From Piscirickettsia salmonis LF-89 = ATCC VR-1361 (GTDB taxonomy: Bacteria > Pseudomonadota > Gammaproteobacteria > Piscirickettsiales > Piscirickettsiaceae), in contig NZ_AMFF02000019.1 in the NCBI RefSeq assembly GCF_000297215.2, forward strand, positions 1 through 40,188: a stretch of 40,188 nucleotides of DNA. The letters are read 5' to 3'. This document shows positions 7,559 through 16,033 of the stretch, one piece after another (position 1 is the stretch's first letter; each line of letters opens with the position of its first letter). The position numbers were made by a program, and so were the translations under genes. The notes under the pieces are model-generated. The model did not search any database, had not been told where the DNA came from, and worked only from the letters and a program-made list of their open reading frames with translations.

Positions 7559-8083
7559 TTAACGGGCCTCACGTAATTTAGTTACTAATTCATATTCATG
7601 TTTAACCATTGTTGTTTTACAAAACTCCAACCCTAACAAGAATTTTGTTGCCACGGCCTGGCCACTAAATACCGCCACACCCAATGGATTGATACCATAA
7701 ATATCACGCAGTGCAAATAAGCGCTCACCCATAATCGGTGCTGCAGCTTGAATAAACGCACCAAAAGATAACTTAGAGTGTTCAGATTTAATCGTGTCCC
7801 AACCACGGGCAAGACAATAGTGAATAATCGACGATTTGTTTTTTTGACTATAAAACTTCGCCCGCAACGCCGGTAAACCACCGTATTGCATAAAAAGCAA
7901 CGCAGTCTCTATTGATCCTGAACAAATAGCAAGTTGCAGCGGGGTGAGTTGATCTTCACCACGCTGCTTTAATAATTTTTTATGTTTTTCTACAAACTTC
8001 TCTAAGGCCGGACCTTTGTTGCTCTTAGCAAGCTTCAGTAAAAATTCAAAAGATTCTTGAGTATCTTCTACAACCTGATCCAT
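7559..8083 (-). CDS. small ankyrin-repeat protein
   Basis: This 174-residue cytoplasmic-type protein carries ankyrin-like helices: QLTPLQLAICSGSIETALLF near residues 45-65 and INPLGVAVFSGQAVATKFLL near 130-150, with degenerate units between them (SSIIHYCLARGWDTI). Ankyrin repeats bind other proteins. In intracellular bacteria such genes are often effectors, but no secretion signal can be recognised here. A coiled, lysine-rich N-terminal helix precedes the repeats. It is followed after two bases by the 81-residue gene, giving a two-gene unit. I see no strong ribosome binding site before the ATG at 8083. Confidence 0.7.
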   Translation of the reverse strand: MDQVVEDTQESFEFLLKLAKSNKGPALEKFVEKHKKLLKQRGEDQLTPLQLAICSGSIETALLFMQYGGLPALRAKFYSQKNKSSIIHYCLARGWDTIKSEHSKLSFGAFIQAAAPIMGERLFALRDIYGINPLGVAVFSGQAVATKFLLGLEFCKTTMVKHEYELVTKLREAR

Positions 8084-8174
8084 ACTACAACTCTAACAGC
8101 CGTTTTAAATTAAATAATTCTTAATAATCATCAACCTATACTAGCAAAGTTAAAATAAGAACACTATATTAAAA

Positions 8175-8393
8175 TCAACCTAAATGACACTGATGACTCG
8201 AATTTACACTTTCTTGTGTTTCATTCTGATTTAGAACACCAATAATACCACAATACTCAGATTTCTGCCTCAGTAATTGATTTTCTAGTTCTCGCTCTAA
8301 AATAAAGCGACAGTCCATACATGTGTGATGAACAGATACAACTTGTCCCGTCATATTACCACCACACTTTTGGCATGAATTAGTTGTATTCAT
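8175..8393 (-). CDS. small zinc-ribbon-like protein
   Basis: This 72-residue protein has two knuckles, CQKCGG at residues 8-13 and CMDC at 25-28, which would form a four-cysteine zinc site. An acidic or polar helix (ILERELENQLLRQ) and a histidine/cysteine-bearing tail follow. Such proteins may bind nucleic acid or a partner; the family is not recognised. GAGGAG lies eight bases before the ATG, so the start is convincing. It follows the 63-residue gene by 40 bases on the same strand and may be co-transcribed with it. Confidence 0.6.
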   Translation of the reverse strand: MNTTNSCQKCGGNMTGQVVSVHHTCMDCRFILERELENQLLRQKSEYCGIIGVLNQNETQESVNSSHQCHLG

Positions 8394-8433
8394 TTAACTA
8401 ACTCCTCTTCTTCTTCTCACACGCAATCAATCA

Positions 8434-8625
8434 TTAAATATGCAAATTCGTTACTTCATACTGATATAAATCTTCAGAATCATCATAAAAATAATTAACT
8501 TTCTCTAACAGAGGTGTGTTTACAGCATTATCATCAACTAAATTAATCAAGCTACTTTCTTCTTTTTTAAATACTAAAAATAGCAGTGAGAATTTACATT
8601 TCAAGTAAGATAAAATGCTTTTCAT
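8434..8625 (-). CDS. small hypothetical protein
   Basis: This 63-residue protein has a hydrophobic/basic N-terminus (ILSYLKCKFSLLFLVFKK) and an acidic C-terminus (YFYDDSEDLYQYE). The N-terminal stretch could be an amphipathic or short membrane helix. GGGGAG lies seven bases before the ATG, which supports a real gene. Its upstream region (8656-8714) has a repeated TATGTAAGTAA motif. The function is unknown. Confidence 0.5.
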   Translation of the reverse strand: MKSILSYLKCKFSLLFLVFKKEESSLINLVDDNAVNTPLLEKVNYFYDDSEDLYQYEVTNLHI

Positions 8626-8655
8626 GACGACACTCCCCTAAAAACAATATGAATT

Positions 8656-8714
8656 TACTATGTAAGTAATGTACCATAATCAGGGCAGACTTAATGTAAT
8701 TTTTATGTAAGTAA
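8656..8714. repeat. repeated TATGTAAGTAA motif upstream of a small gene
   Basis: Exact 11-base copies at 8659-8669 and 8704-8714 start 45 bases apart. The first is embedded in the dyad TTACT-ATGTA-AGTAA (8656-8670). Their position upstream of the 8625 start and downstream of hemY suits paired operator sites. Confidence 0.4.
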
Positions 8715-8736
8715 AAATTTAATATAGTGTAAAGAG

Positions 8737-9906
8737 TTAGTGCTCGTGACTGAGCTGGGCTCTAAAATACTCTAAGGCTTGACGCTGATCTCCAAGCCTG
8801 GCAAGTAATTCTGCATACTCTAATTCTATTTGATAATCTTTTGAGCGCTCTAGCGCTTTTTTATAATACAAACGTGCTTTATCGTAGTGTTTCGCTCGTA
8901 CTGCCAAGCGTGCCAACGCATGATCAATGGCTAGCGTTTCTGGCTGCTCCAACTGCCACTTTTGCACTTGCGCAAACTGTTTATTAGCATCAGTCCCTTG
9001 CAAACGACTGTAGCAGCTTAATAAAGGAGCATCAAAAGACTGATTCAGCTGCTTAACAAGTAGCTTCTCCGCCTCACTGCCTTGCTGATGAGCGCTTAAA
9101 GCATCCGCATAAGCAATTAAAACCACAGGGTGTTTCTTTAATGAGCGCGGCACGGCCCTCCAAAGTTCATGTAATTCCTGCACTCCCTTTTCCTGACTTA
9201 AAGCAATCAATTGCCCCTGATAAGCTTCAATAAGAATCGCTTCACGCGCCTCTTTACTCATGTGGGTATATTGTTTTAACTCAGGGATCAGCTGAATCAG
9301 CAATGACCACTGGCTGAGCATACGATAACATTCAAGCCGTAAGTATAAAGTATCAACCTGTTTGGGGCAGTGATGTGCTATGGTTTCAGCAATTTTCAAC
9401 GCGACTGACCCATCTCCTCGATCTAACGCATGACGCGCACGCATCACGTCAATATCGATCCGATCCACACCTTGCTTTCTGGCCTCTTGTAAGTAATATT
9501 CGCACTGCTGGGTCAGGCCCTGTTGATGAGCCGCTTGAGCGGCAAGCAACTGAGCTTCACCATCGAGTATCTCACCTCGAGATTGAACAAAATAATGCTC
9601 AGCTTCAGCATAGCGACCTGATATAAAGCCTTTTAATGCTTTTTTTAATGCTTCTTTTTGTTTTGCACGACGACGCCTTGCCTGACTACGTGCCCAACGA
9701 CTCGGGTAATTCCACAACCCAACAACAATTGACTTTAATACGATCCAAAGGGTGATCATAATAATCAGGCTAATCATTACCAACCATAAAGGCACATGCA
9801 GTAAAAACGCGCCAAACTGCACACTCACCTCGCCCTGATAGGCATTTAAATAAACGCCCGCAACCACAGCGGCTATCAACAGACCTATGCCAAATAGTAA
9901 CCTCAT
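8737..9906 (-). CDS. hemY: HemY, membrane TPR protein of the heme operon
   Basis: This is an inner-membrane protein linked to protoheme synthesis; its biochemical role is not settled. It has 389 residues from the chosen start. The N-terminus has two membrane segments (about 1-20 and 36-60, PLWLVMISLIIMITLWIV) that match the HemY_N domain. A basic patch SRWARSQARRRRAKQKEALK follows, then TPR-like helices to the end (HYDKARLYYKKALERS). GAGGGG seven bases before the ATG at 9906 decides this start; the longer frame from 9924 would overlap hemX by 17 bases. It is the last gene of the hemC-D-X-Y run. Confidence 0.92.
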   Translation of the reverse strand: MRLLFGIGLLIAAVVAGVYLNAYQGEVSVQFGAFLLHVPLWLVMISLIIMITLWIVLKSIVVGLWNYPSRWARSQARRRRAKQKEALKKALKGFISGRYAEAEHYFVQSRGEILDGEAQLLAAQAAHQQGLTQQCEYYLQEARKQGVDRIDIDVMRARHALDRGDGSVALKIAETIAHHCPKQVDTLYLRLECYRMLSQWSLLIQLIPELKQYTHMSKEAREAILIEAYQGQLIALSQEKGVQELHELWRAVPRSLKKHPVVLIAYADALSAHQQGSEAEKLLVKQLNQSFDAPLLSCYSRLQGTDANKQFAQVQKWQLEQPETLAIDHALARLAVRAKHYDKARLYYKKALERSKDYQIELEYAELLARLGDQRQALEYFRAQLSHEH

Positions 9907-9907
9907 A

Positions 9908-10876
9908 TTAATTCCCCTCGCCACGCTGAGCCTGTCGAAGCACCTTTAAACTCTGCAAGGTTATAGCAGGCAGAGCGATAGATTGGCTTTCTAACCATGT
10001 TAAATTTTTAAGCCATTGCTGCTGTACTCGATCTTTTTTAAAATCAGCCTGTACTGTAATAGAAATTTTCTGCAATTGTTCCTGATAACCCGCTTGATTT
10101 AAATTTATTACAGTGGCTGATAACTCAGTTAATTGACGCCGCAATTTCTGGTTAACCTTGCCATCACCCTGGCGTTCAATGACAATCAATGTACTCAGTT
10201 TATTTTTAATTTTCTGCCAATACTCAGCAAATTTACTTGTAGAGGTATAAGCACTACCCACATTATTCTTTTCTATTGATTCAGGCTCTTGATATGTTAG
10301 CTTCGGCAACAAATCATGTAATAACTGAATACGCTGGTAAATACCAGACCAATCTGTCTCTCCACTGTTTTGTAATGCTTGTATATCAACGGTTAAAGCC
10401 TGTGCTAACACCTGCTGATTCACTACTGTCGGCTGTGTTTTAAGTTGCACAAGCAAGGCTATGGCTTGAGCCTTTGGTAAATACTGCGCCATTAATAATA
10501 ATGGATATAAGTCTATTTTCGCTGTAATAGGCTGAATAGTATGTTGAGACTGCTGCCGCCTAAGCGTATCTAATGCACTGACTGTCTCCTGACGATTAAC
10601 ACTGACAGTGTGGCTAATTTTTTGCTGCGCCATTTCTAAGCGCGTGATATTGGCTGTAAGTTGCCGCTGCGTTGTTTGTAGCGTAACAATCTCTTGATTG
10701 CTACCGGCAAACTGTTTTTTAACAGCCACAAATTGCTGGTAACCTAAGCCCAAACCAGCAGCCAACGCCACACAGATAATAAGCAGTAACACGGTCGCGA
10801 TAAGAAAAAAATAATATTTTTTCCCCAGTGGATTTTTTTTTGCAGACCGTCCTCTTTCTGTCACTTGCTCTGTCAC
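9908..10876 (-). CDS. hemX: HemX, membrane-anchored heme-operon protein
   Basis: This 322-residue protein is encoded between hemD and hemY, as in many gammaproteobacteria. It has a short basic cytoplasmic N-terminus (GRSAKKNPLGKKYYF), one membrane segment (about residues 26-47, FFLIATVLLLIICVALAAGL), then a coiled-coil stretch (TLQTTQRQLTANITRLEMAQ) and a helical periplasmic part. It is often annotated as uroporphyrin-III C-methyltransferase, but no methyltransferase motif is visible here and a scaffold role is more likely. The start is GTG, overlapping the hemD stop as GTGA, with AGGAG upstream. It is separated from hemY by one base. Confidence 0.9.
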   Translation of the reverse strand: MTEQVTERGRSAKKNPLGKKYYFFLIATVLLLIICVALAAGLGLGYQQFVAVKKQFAGSNQEIVTLQTTQRQLTANITRLEMAQQKISHTVSVNRQETVSALDTLRRQQSQHTIQPITAKIDLYPLLLMAQYLPKAQAIALLVQLKTQPTVVNQQVLAQALTVDIQALQNSGETDWSGIYQRIQLLHDLLPKLTYQEPESIEKNNVGSAYTSTSKFAEYWQKIKNKLSTLIVIERQGDGKVNQKLRRQLTELSATVINLNQAGYQEQLQKISITVQADFKKDRVQQQWLKNLTWLESQSIALPAITLQSLKVLRQAQRGEGN

Positions 10877-11664
10877 ATTATCTCTCCTGCCCCTAATACC
10901 CGAGCAATCTCTCTAGGTTCTGCGCTCTTAGCAACAATTAATTGCCCCTGCGGCACTAAATTTCTAGCCAATACAATCTGACCAATACGGGAACTAGTCA
11001 CACAGAGTTTAAAAGTCACTAAGCGATCTTGTAGATCATATTGTGATAATAACTGATATAAATTCAGCATGCTTACAACACTGGTCACAATCACTACATC
11101 AATACGCTGCTGAGCGACTGCATCTATAAATGCGTTAGGCAAATTATAAGGGCATTGTCGTCGATACACATCTAAATAATGCACCGCACTGCCTCGTGCT
11201 TTAAGCTGCTCCGCCAAATACTCGCGGCCACAGCCACCTCGCACAATCAACACACTCTTCCCGGTAATTTCAGCGGGCCTTAACGCCGGTAAATCTAATA
11301 AAGCCTCACTATTTGCAACAATAACAGGACAGTCTGCTATAATGCCATACTTTTCTAACACCTGAGCCGTCTTCTTACCAATTGCAAAGTATTGCTTATC
11401 TAATTTACTGAATGGGCCAATATTATTTAATTGCTCAAAAAAAGCATGCACAGCAAATTGACTAATAAAAACGATACAATCTACTGATTTTAATTGCTCA
11501 CCCACATTCACAGCAACCGGTTGGCTAACTAACTTTAAAGTCGGCGCCATCATCACCGCGGCACCAAAATCAGTTAAATATTGCTGCAACTCCACGCCAT
11601 ATTGCGGTGGTCGCGTTATCGCAATGGTTAAACCCGCTAGGGGAAGATAAAGGCCTCGACTCAT
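10873..11664 (-). CDS. hemD: uroporphyrinogen-III synthase
   Basis: HemD cyclises hydroxymethylbilane with inversion of ring D to give uroporphyrinogen III, the branch-point tetrapyrrole. At 263 residues it is typical in length. The sequence is poorly conserved in this family, but the pattern fits: [15 protein letters not shown] at the start, [15 protein letters not shown] near 70, [33 protein letters not shown] near 140, and [16 protein letters not shown] near 190. It starts with ATG overlapping the hemC TGA (ATGA), so it is translationally coupled to hemC. The position between hemC and hemX strongly supports the call. Confidence 0.93.
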   Translation of the reverse strand: MSRGLYLPLAGLTIAITRPPQYGVELQQYLTDFGAAVMMAPTLKLVSQPVAVNVGEQLKSVDCIVFISQFAVHAFFEQLNNIGPFSKLDKQYFAIGKKTAQVLEKYGIIADCPVIVANSEALLDLPALRPAEITGKSVLIVRGGCGREYLAEQLKARGSAVHYLDVYRRQCPYNLPNAFIDAVAQQRIDVVIVTSVVSMLNLYQLLSQYDLQDRLVTFKLCVTSSRIGQIVLARNLVPQGQLIVAKSAEPREIARVLGAGEIM

Positions 11665-12587
11665 GTATAGACCTGAGCTAAGATTTTGCCCGCCCCCAGA
11701 GCAAGCAACTCATTTGCAACGACCTGACCTAACTGCTCAGGGTCAGCGCCACTTTTCTCAACATTTAATAGTACATCACCTTCGGGGCTACCGACACGGC
11801 CTTGCAAGTAAATCTCGCCCTGATCATCTAACACTGCAAAACCTGCAATCGGCACCTGACAGCCGCCATTCAAGGCGTGATTCATCGCTCGCTCAGCCAG
11901 GACACAACGTGCTGTCACCTCATGATGCAATGGCACAAGCCGTGCATGCAAGATCGCATCATCTGCTCGACACTCTATCGCTACCGCACCTTGTCCAACT
12001 GCGGGTAATATCAGCTCAGGTTTTAAGTACTCACGAATACGTTCTGATAGCTGTAAACGCTGTAGACCTGCAGCTGCAAGAATGATCGCGTCAAACTGCC
12101 CCGCATCAAGTTTGCTCAAACGCGTGCCGACATTACCACGCAAAGGCTTAACCTGTAGATTCGGCAATGACGCTTTCAACTGACACTGACGCCTTAAGCT
12201 ACAGGTTCCTATCACTGCATGATCTGGCAAATCAGCTAAGCTTGCATAATGATTAGACACCAGAGCGTCCCGTGGGTCATCACGCTCACAAACAGTCTGT
12301 AACACTAAACCCTCAGGCAAGACCATCGGCACATCTTTAAGGGAATGTACCGCTAAATCAGCTCGCCCATCCAACAGTGCGGTTTCAATTTCCTTCACAA
12401 ATAGACCCTTGCCGCCTATTTTTGCCAAAGGCGTATCAAGAATTTTATCGCCTTGGGTAATAATTGGCACCAGCTCCACACGAATATCTTCAGGGTGACA
12501 ATACTCTAACTGCTTACGAACATAATGTGCTTGCCAGAGGGCTAGTGGACTTTGACGTGTTGCAATTTTAATCAGCTGTTTTTTCAC
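11661..12587 (-). CDS. hemC: hydroxymethylbilane synthase (porphobilinogen deaminase)
   Basis: HemC joins four porphobilinogens into hydroxymethylbilane using a covalently bound dipyrromethane cofactor. The protein has 308 residues, as expected. Visible are [13 protein letters not shown] at the N-terminus, HSLKDVP with catalytic Asp85, the arginine-rich [11 protein letters not shown], and GGCQVPIAG with Cys243 as the cofactor attachment site. The start is GTG with TTAGG upstream, three bases after the stop of the esterase gene, so it probably shares that gene's transcript. The cytoplasmic pathway continues with hemD. Confidence 0.96.
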   Translation of the reverse strand: MKKQLIKIATRQSPLALWQAHYVRKQLEYCHPEDIRVELVPIITQGDKILDTPLAKIGGKGLFVKEIETALLDGRADLAVHSLKDVPMVLPEGLVLQTVCERDDPRDALVSNHYASLADLPDHAVIGTCSLRRQCQLKASLPNLQVKPLRGNVGTRLSKLDAGQFDAIILAAAGLQRLQLSERIREYLKPELILPAVGQGAVAIECRADDAILHARLVPLHHEVTARCVLAERAMNHALNGGCQVPIAGFAVLDDQGEIYLQGRVGSPEGDVLLNVEKSGADPEQLGQVVANELLALGAGKILAQVYT

Positions 12588-12590
12588 AAT

Positions 12591-13250
12591 CTAGCCTAAC
12601 CTCTGTTGCAGCCAGCTACCAATTAGACGAATTTCTTCAGGACAAACACTGTGCTGCATCGGGTAATGATGCCAGTCAACAGTGAAACCTTCACGTTCCA
12701 GTACGCGCTGACTCTCTTCCCCGAGTAGGTAAGGCACAATCGGATCCTCGGTACCATGCACCATTAATATTGGCGTATCAACATTGCTGCTGTGTTTTTC
12801 TTTTGATAGATCACCAGCTAAAGGTAAATACGTCGAAAGAGCAATCACTCCAGCAACTTTCTCTTTTAAACGCGTAGCTGTATACAGGGCAATGGCGCCA
12901 CCTTGCGAAAAACCAGCTAAAATAATACGATCAGAACGAATACCGCGCTCTTTTTCTTTATTAATAAGCTCGAGCAATTGCTGATAAGATTCTTTAATTC
13001 CAGCAGCATCTTCACTACGATCAAAGCCTAAACTGACGATATCATACCAACCACGCATAACCATGCCTCCATTTAAGGTAATCGGACGCTGCGGTGCATG
13101 GGGAAAAATAAAGCGCATATTTGCCGCCTTACCTAAACCGAGCTCCGGCACTATCGGTGCAAAATCATGGCCATCTGCCCCTAAACCATGCAACCAAATC
13201 ACACTGGCGTCTGCTTTATCACCCATCAATAATTCTACTGTCTCAAGCAT
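12591..13250 (-). CDS. carboxylesterase / acyl-protein-thioesterase-like hydrolase
   Basis: This is a cytoplasmic serine hydrolase of 219 residues in the small carboxylesterase/lysophospholipase family (EstB-like). WLHGLGADGHDF forms the oxyanion region, GFSQGG holds Ser115, HGTEDPIVP holds Asp169, and HYPMQHSVCPEE holds His200. The ATG at 13250 is preferred: GAAGG lies ten bases before it, while the GTG two codons upstream would be only four bases from the same site. It precedes hemC by three bases, an unusual first partner for a heme operon. Natural substrates are unknown; short acyl esters or thioesters are likely. Confidence 0.88.
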   Translation of the reverse strand: MLETVELLMGDKADASVIWLHGLGADGHDFAPIVPELGLGKAANMRFIFPHAPQRPITLNGGMVMRGWYDIVSLGFDRSEDAAGIKESYQQLLELINKEKERGIRSDRIILAGFSQGGAIALYTATRLKEKVAGVIALSTYLPLAGDLSKEKHSSNVDTPILMVHGTEDPIVPYLLGEESQRVLEREGFTVDWHHYPMQHSVCPEEIRLIGSWLQQRLG

Positions 13251-13315
13251 GCACACTTAACCTTCATTCAAATAGTTATATTTATTTACGTTAATTTATT
13301 TTTATGTTTTAAATA

Positions 13316-13900
13316 TCAGCTACTCATCGCCATCAACTGTAAAGCATATGCAGTCATCGGCGTGCTGACTAGAATTGGCAATATTAATAAAATCAGTAAG
13401 ACAGGAATGGGCGATAAGTCTATTCCTCCCATATCAGGCATGATACGACGCACTGGCCTAAGTAGTGGGTCTGTTAGACGGTGTAGTATTTCAACAATAG
13501 GGTTGTAGCCTTGATTAAACCAACTCACAATCGACTGAATAATAATTGCATAAAAATAGAGTTTAAACAGAGTGCTTAAAACCATGCCGACAGAATAAAG
13601 CAATAAAGCAATAATATTGCCCATAGGATATCCGCTAATAAAGAAAATCAAACTTGATTCAATAAGTTGCAGTAAAATAATCAAGACAATGGCAGATAGA
13701 TCTAACCCAGCCAAACCCGGGATAATACGGCGCAATGGCAATAATAAAGGATTTGAGACTTTGATTAAAAACTGACAGATCGGATTATAAAAATCCGCCT
13801 TAACCCACTGCAATAAGAAGCGCAGCATTACAATCATGATATATAAACCAAAGATGACATCAATAATCAATGTACCTGCCTGCGCAAATGGACCGCCCAT
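13316..13900 (-). CDS. yggT: YggT-family integral membrane protein
   Basis: This 194-residue inner-membrane protein contains two YggT units. Each has hydrophobic helices around a conserved amphipathic segment: NPLLLPLRRIIPGLAGLDLS near residues 50-70 and DPLLRPVRRIMPDMGGIDLS near 140-160. The family is linked to cell division, osmotic tolerance and membrane protein assembly, but its biochemical role is unclear. The ATG has AAGGGG six bases upstream. It lies between the histidine kinase gene and the esterase-hem genes on the same strand. I cannot tell whether it is transcribed with the former or starts the latter. Confidence 0.9.
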   Translation of the reverse strand: MGGPFAQAGTLIIDVIFGLYIMIVMLRFLLQWVKADFYNPICQFLIKVSNPLLLPLRRIIPGLAGLDLSAIVLIILLQLIESSLIFFISGYPMGNIIALLLYSVGMVLSTLFKLYFYAIIIQSIVSWFNQGYNPIVEILHRLTDPLLRPVRRIMPDMGGIDLSPIPVLLILLILPILVSTPMTAYALQLMAMSS

Positions 13901-13966
13901 GTTATCCCCTTAACTCTTATAACATTAATGATGGAACAAACGATCTCATTGTATACCAAAGACGCT

Positions 13967-15247
13967 TCAGGCGCCTAGCATCGTCACATCAATGGGTAGG
14001 CGAATACAAGCACACACCATTTTATTGGCTCGATTTTCTAAACTTACCTGGCCACAGTGTGCTTCAATGATGACTTTGACAATGGCAAGGCCAAGCCCCG
14101 TTGAACCTCGGGAGCTATGATACGGCTCAAATAAGCTGGTTAAAACCACAGGGTCAATCTGTCCCTCATTTTCTATTTTAATCAGCACCTGATCACTCTC
14201 TTGACGCAAGTAAACTAAACAGGAGTCCGCAGCATGCAAGGCATTATTCAATAAATTTTCAATCGCTCGACGCAGTGCCGAATAATCACCATACAGAGCA
14301 ACTGTTGCGGCAACATCAATATTTAAATGGATAGATGCTGCAAACTCTTGGTAATCTTGAATAATATTGGTTAAAAAATTAGCCGCATTGATTGTCACAA
14401 ACTGCTCAGGAGCGACCACAGCACCTTCTTTGACAAAACGCTCAGCACTGGCAATCAGATCTTTCAACATATTAAAATCACGCATCAAGCTAGTATGAGA
14501 GTCCGGCGCTAGTTCTAAATCTTCTATTTTTAAACCAAGACGTGCTAATGGTGTTTTAACATCATGGGCCAGTGCTGAAATAAAACTGGTTTTCTCACGA
14601 ATTACATCACAAATGGCATAATCAAGTTGATCTTTTGGCCTCAGATTTCGACCAATCTCCATCACCGATTGTCCCTTATAAGATAACACCTGTGTCGCTA
14701 ACTTCGCTCGAATGCTAATCAGGCGTATCACTAAATAAATACTGGTTAAAAACTGGGCTAATAGGATCAATGATAAGATTACATCACGCCAAATATCATG
14801 ATAGGTAAATAAAAACCGCACCCAATATTTAACTTTTGGATAATAAATAGTAATAAGCAAGCACGGCTGTGTTGCCGTTAATTCAGGTAAATGTAAATGC
14901 TGCAGCGCCTGACTACCCTCTTGATAATCACACACCGAAGCCTCACCTTCTGGGCGCTCTGGAGGTTGGCTATACAAAAAGGCATTAAAGTGAGCACTGT
15001 CATCAAAATCTTGTAATACTCGGCGAAAAGCGAGAGGGTCAGTAATCTGAGTTAACGTCTGATGATAATCTTGAATACGCTGCCCTAGATGATGTTCACG
15101 AAAATAATGACGGTAACCATAGACTGCACTGGCAATAAAAATCGCTAAATTTAAAGTCAAAATAATAGAGATCAACCAGTATTGTTGAATGTGGGGCAAT
15201 GGCCCCACACCATGATGTTTTTTTTTGTTCAAGTTAGGCCACGCCAA
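13967..15247 (-). CDS. two-component sensor histidine kinase
   Basis: This 426-residue inner-membrane kinase is the partner of the adjacent OmpR-type regulator. It has membrane segments at about 21-44 and 154-178 around a periplasmic sensor loop of about 110 residues. A linker follows, then the phosphoacceptor SALAHDVKTPLARL with His228, ENLLNNALHAA (N box) and GSTGLGLAIV (G box). The sensor loop has two cysteines (VCDYQ, QPCLL) that could form a disulfide. The start appears to be TTG, ten bases after the regulator's stop, with no clear ribosome binding site, so coupled translation is likely. The layout is EnvZ-like but the signal is unknown. Confidence 0.9.
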   Translation of the reverse strand: MAWPNLNKKKHHGVGPLPHIQQYWLISIILTLNLAIFIASAVYGYRHYFREHHLGQRIQDYHQTLTQITDPLAFRRVLQDFDDSAHFNAFLYSQPPERPEGEASVCDYQEGSQALQHLHLPELTATQPCLLITIYYPKVKYWVRFLFTYHDIWRDVILSLILLAQFLTSIYLVIRLISIRAKLATQVLSYKGQSVMEIGRNLRPKDQLDYAICDVIREKTSFISALAHDVKTPLARLGLKIEDLELAPDSHTSLMRDFNMLKDLIASAERFVKEGAVVAPEQFVTINAANFLTNIIQDYQEFAASIHLNIDVAATVALYGDYSALRRAIENLLNNALHAADSCLVYLRQESDQVLIKIENEGQIDPVVLTSLFEPYHSSRGSTGLGLAIVKVIIEAHCGQVSLENRANKMVCACIRLPIDVTMLGA

Positions 15248-15257
15248 ATAATATTAA

Positions 15258-15968
15258 TTAACTAAATTGACATGCACCAACCATCATATAACCATGGCCA
15301 TGAATGGTTTTAATCATTGCATTATTGCCCAATTTTTTACGAATTCGACTAATATGCACATCAAAAGAGCGACTATTGTCATCATTTTCAATGGTCAGTT
15401 GTTCGATATCTTCGCGACGCACTAGGGCATTATTGCGCATAACCAAGCTCGATAAAATTTTAAACTCAACATCCGTTAGCTGAATGCTTTTCTCTTGATT
15501 ATCATGCGGACGTAACATACGCTCATAAAAGTCCAAAGTATAACCTTCAAAATCAGCAAAACGATACGTCCCTTCTTCAGGTGCTGCCCTCAGCGCATGA
15601 GCACTACGACCACACCGCTCAATCAGTTTTCTCATCCGCTCTAATAATTCATGACGACTAAATGGCTTTTCCAAATAATCATCCGCACCCGCACGCAGAC
15701 CTAAAACGCGCGCAACTTCGCCGCCTTCGCCACTTAAAATCAAAACAGGACCTTGATAATGCTTGCGCAGCTTCTCACACAGCTCCAGCCCATGGATATC
15801 AGGTAAGTTCTGATCAAGAATCATTGCATCATATTGACCTTGCTTTACTTTTTCTACAGCAGCCGCCCCAGTATGCACTGCATCAATATCTAAAAAATGT
15901 TTCGTAAAAAACGTTTGGACCAACTGACAGAGCTCTTGATCATCATCAACCATTAAGACCTTATGCAT
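15258..15968 (-). CDS. OmpR-family response regulator
   Basis: This DNA-binding response regulator has 236 residues. The receiver domain shows DDD at 8-10, the phosphoacceptor Asp52 in MILDQNLPD and a KPF loop near residue 100. The winged-helix output domain ends with RSFDVHISRIRKKLG and IKTIHGHGYM, diagnostic of OmpR/PhoB regulators. The start at 15968 is set by AGGAGGA six bases upstream; a frame 22 codons longer exists but has no site. It follows the DegS-like protease by 65 bases and precedes its kinase by ten, so the three likely form one operon. Target genes are unknown. Confidence 0.93.
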   Translation of the reverse strand: MHKVLMVDDDQELCQLVQTFFTKHFLDIDAVHTGAAAVEKVKQGQYDAMILDQNLPDIHGLELCEKLRKHYQGPVLILSGEGGEVARVLGLRAGADDYLEKPFSRHELLERMRKLIERCGRSAHALRAAPEEGTYRFADFEGYTLDFYERMLRPHDNQEKSIQLTDVEFKILSSLVMRNNALVRREDIEQLTIENDDNSRSFDVHISRIRKKLGNNAMIKTIHGHGYMMVGACQFS

Positions 15969-16033
15969 AACACTCCTCCTACAACCTTGCCTCATCATAA
16001 ACCTTGCACTGCAATACTTCAAGAGTTGATGCA

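Noticed and set aside
11663-12085. A 140-codon plus-strand frame opposite hemC
   Set aside because: hemC is fully supported by motifs, and the opposite frame shows no recognisable protein.
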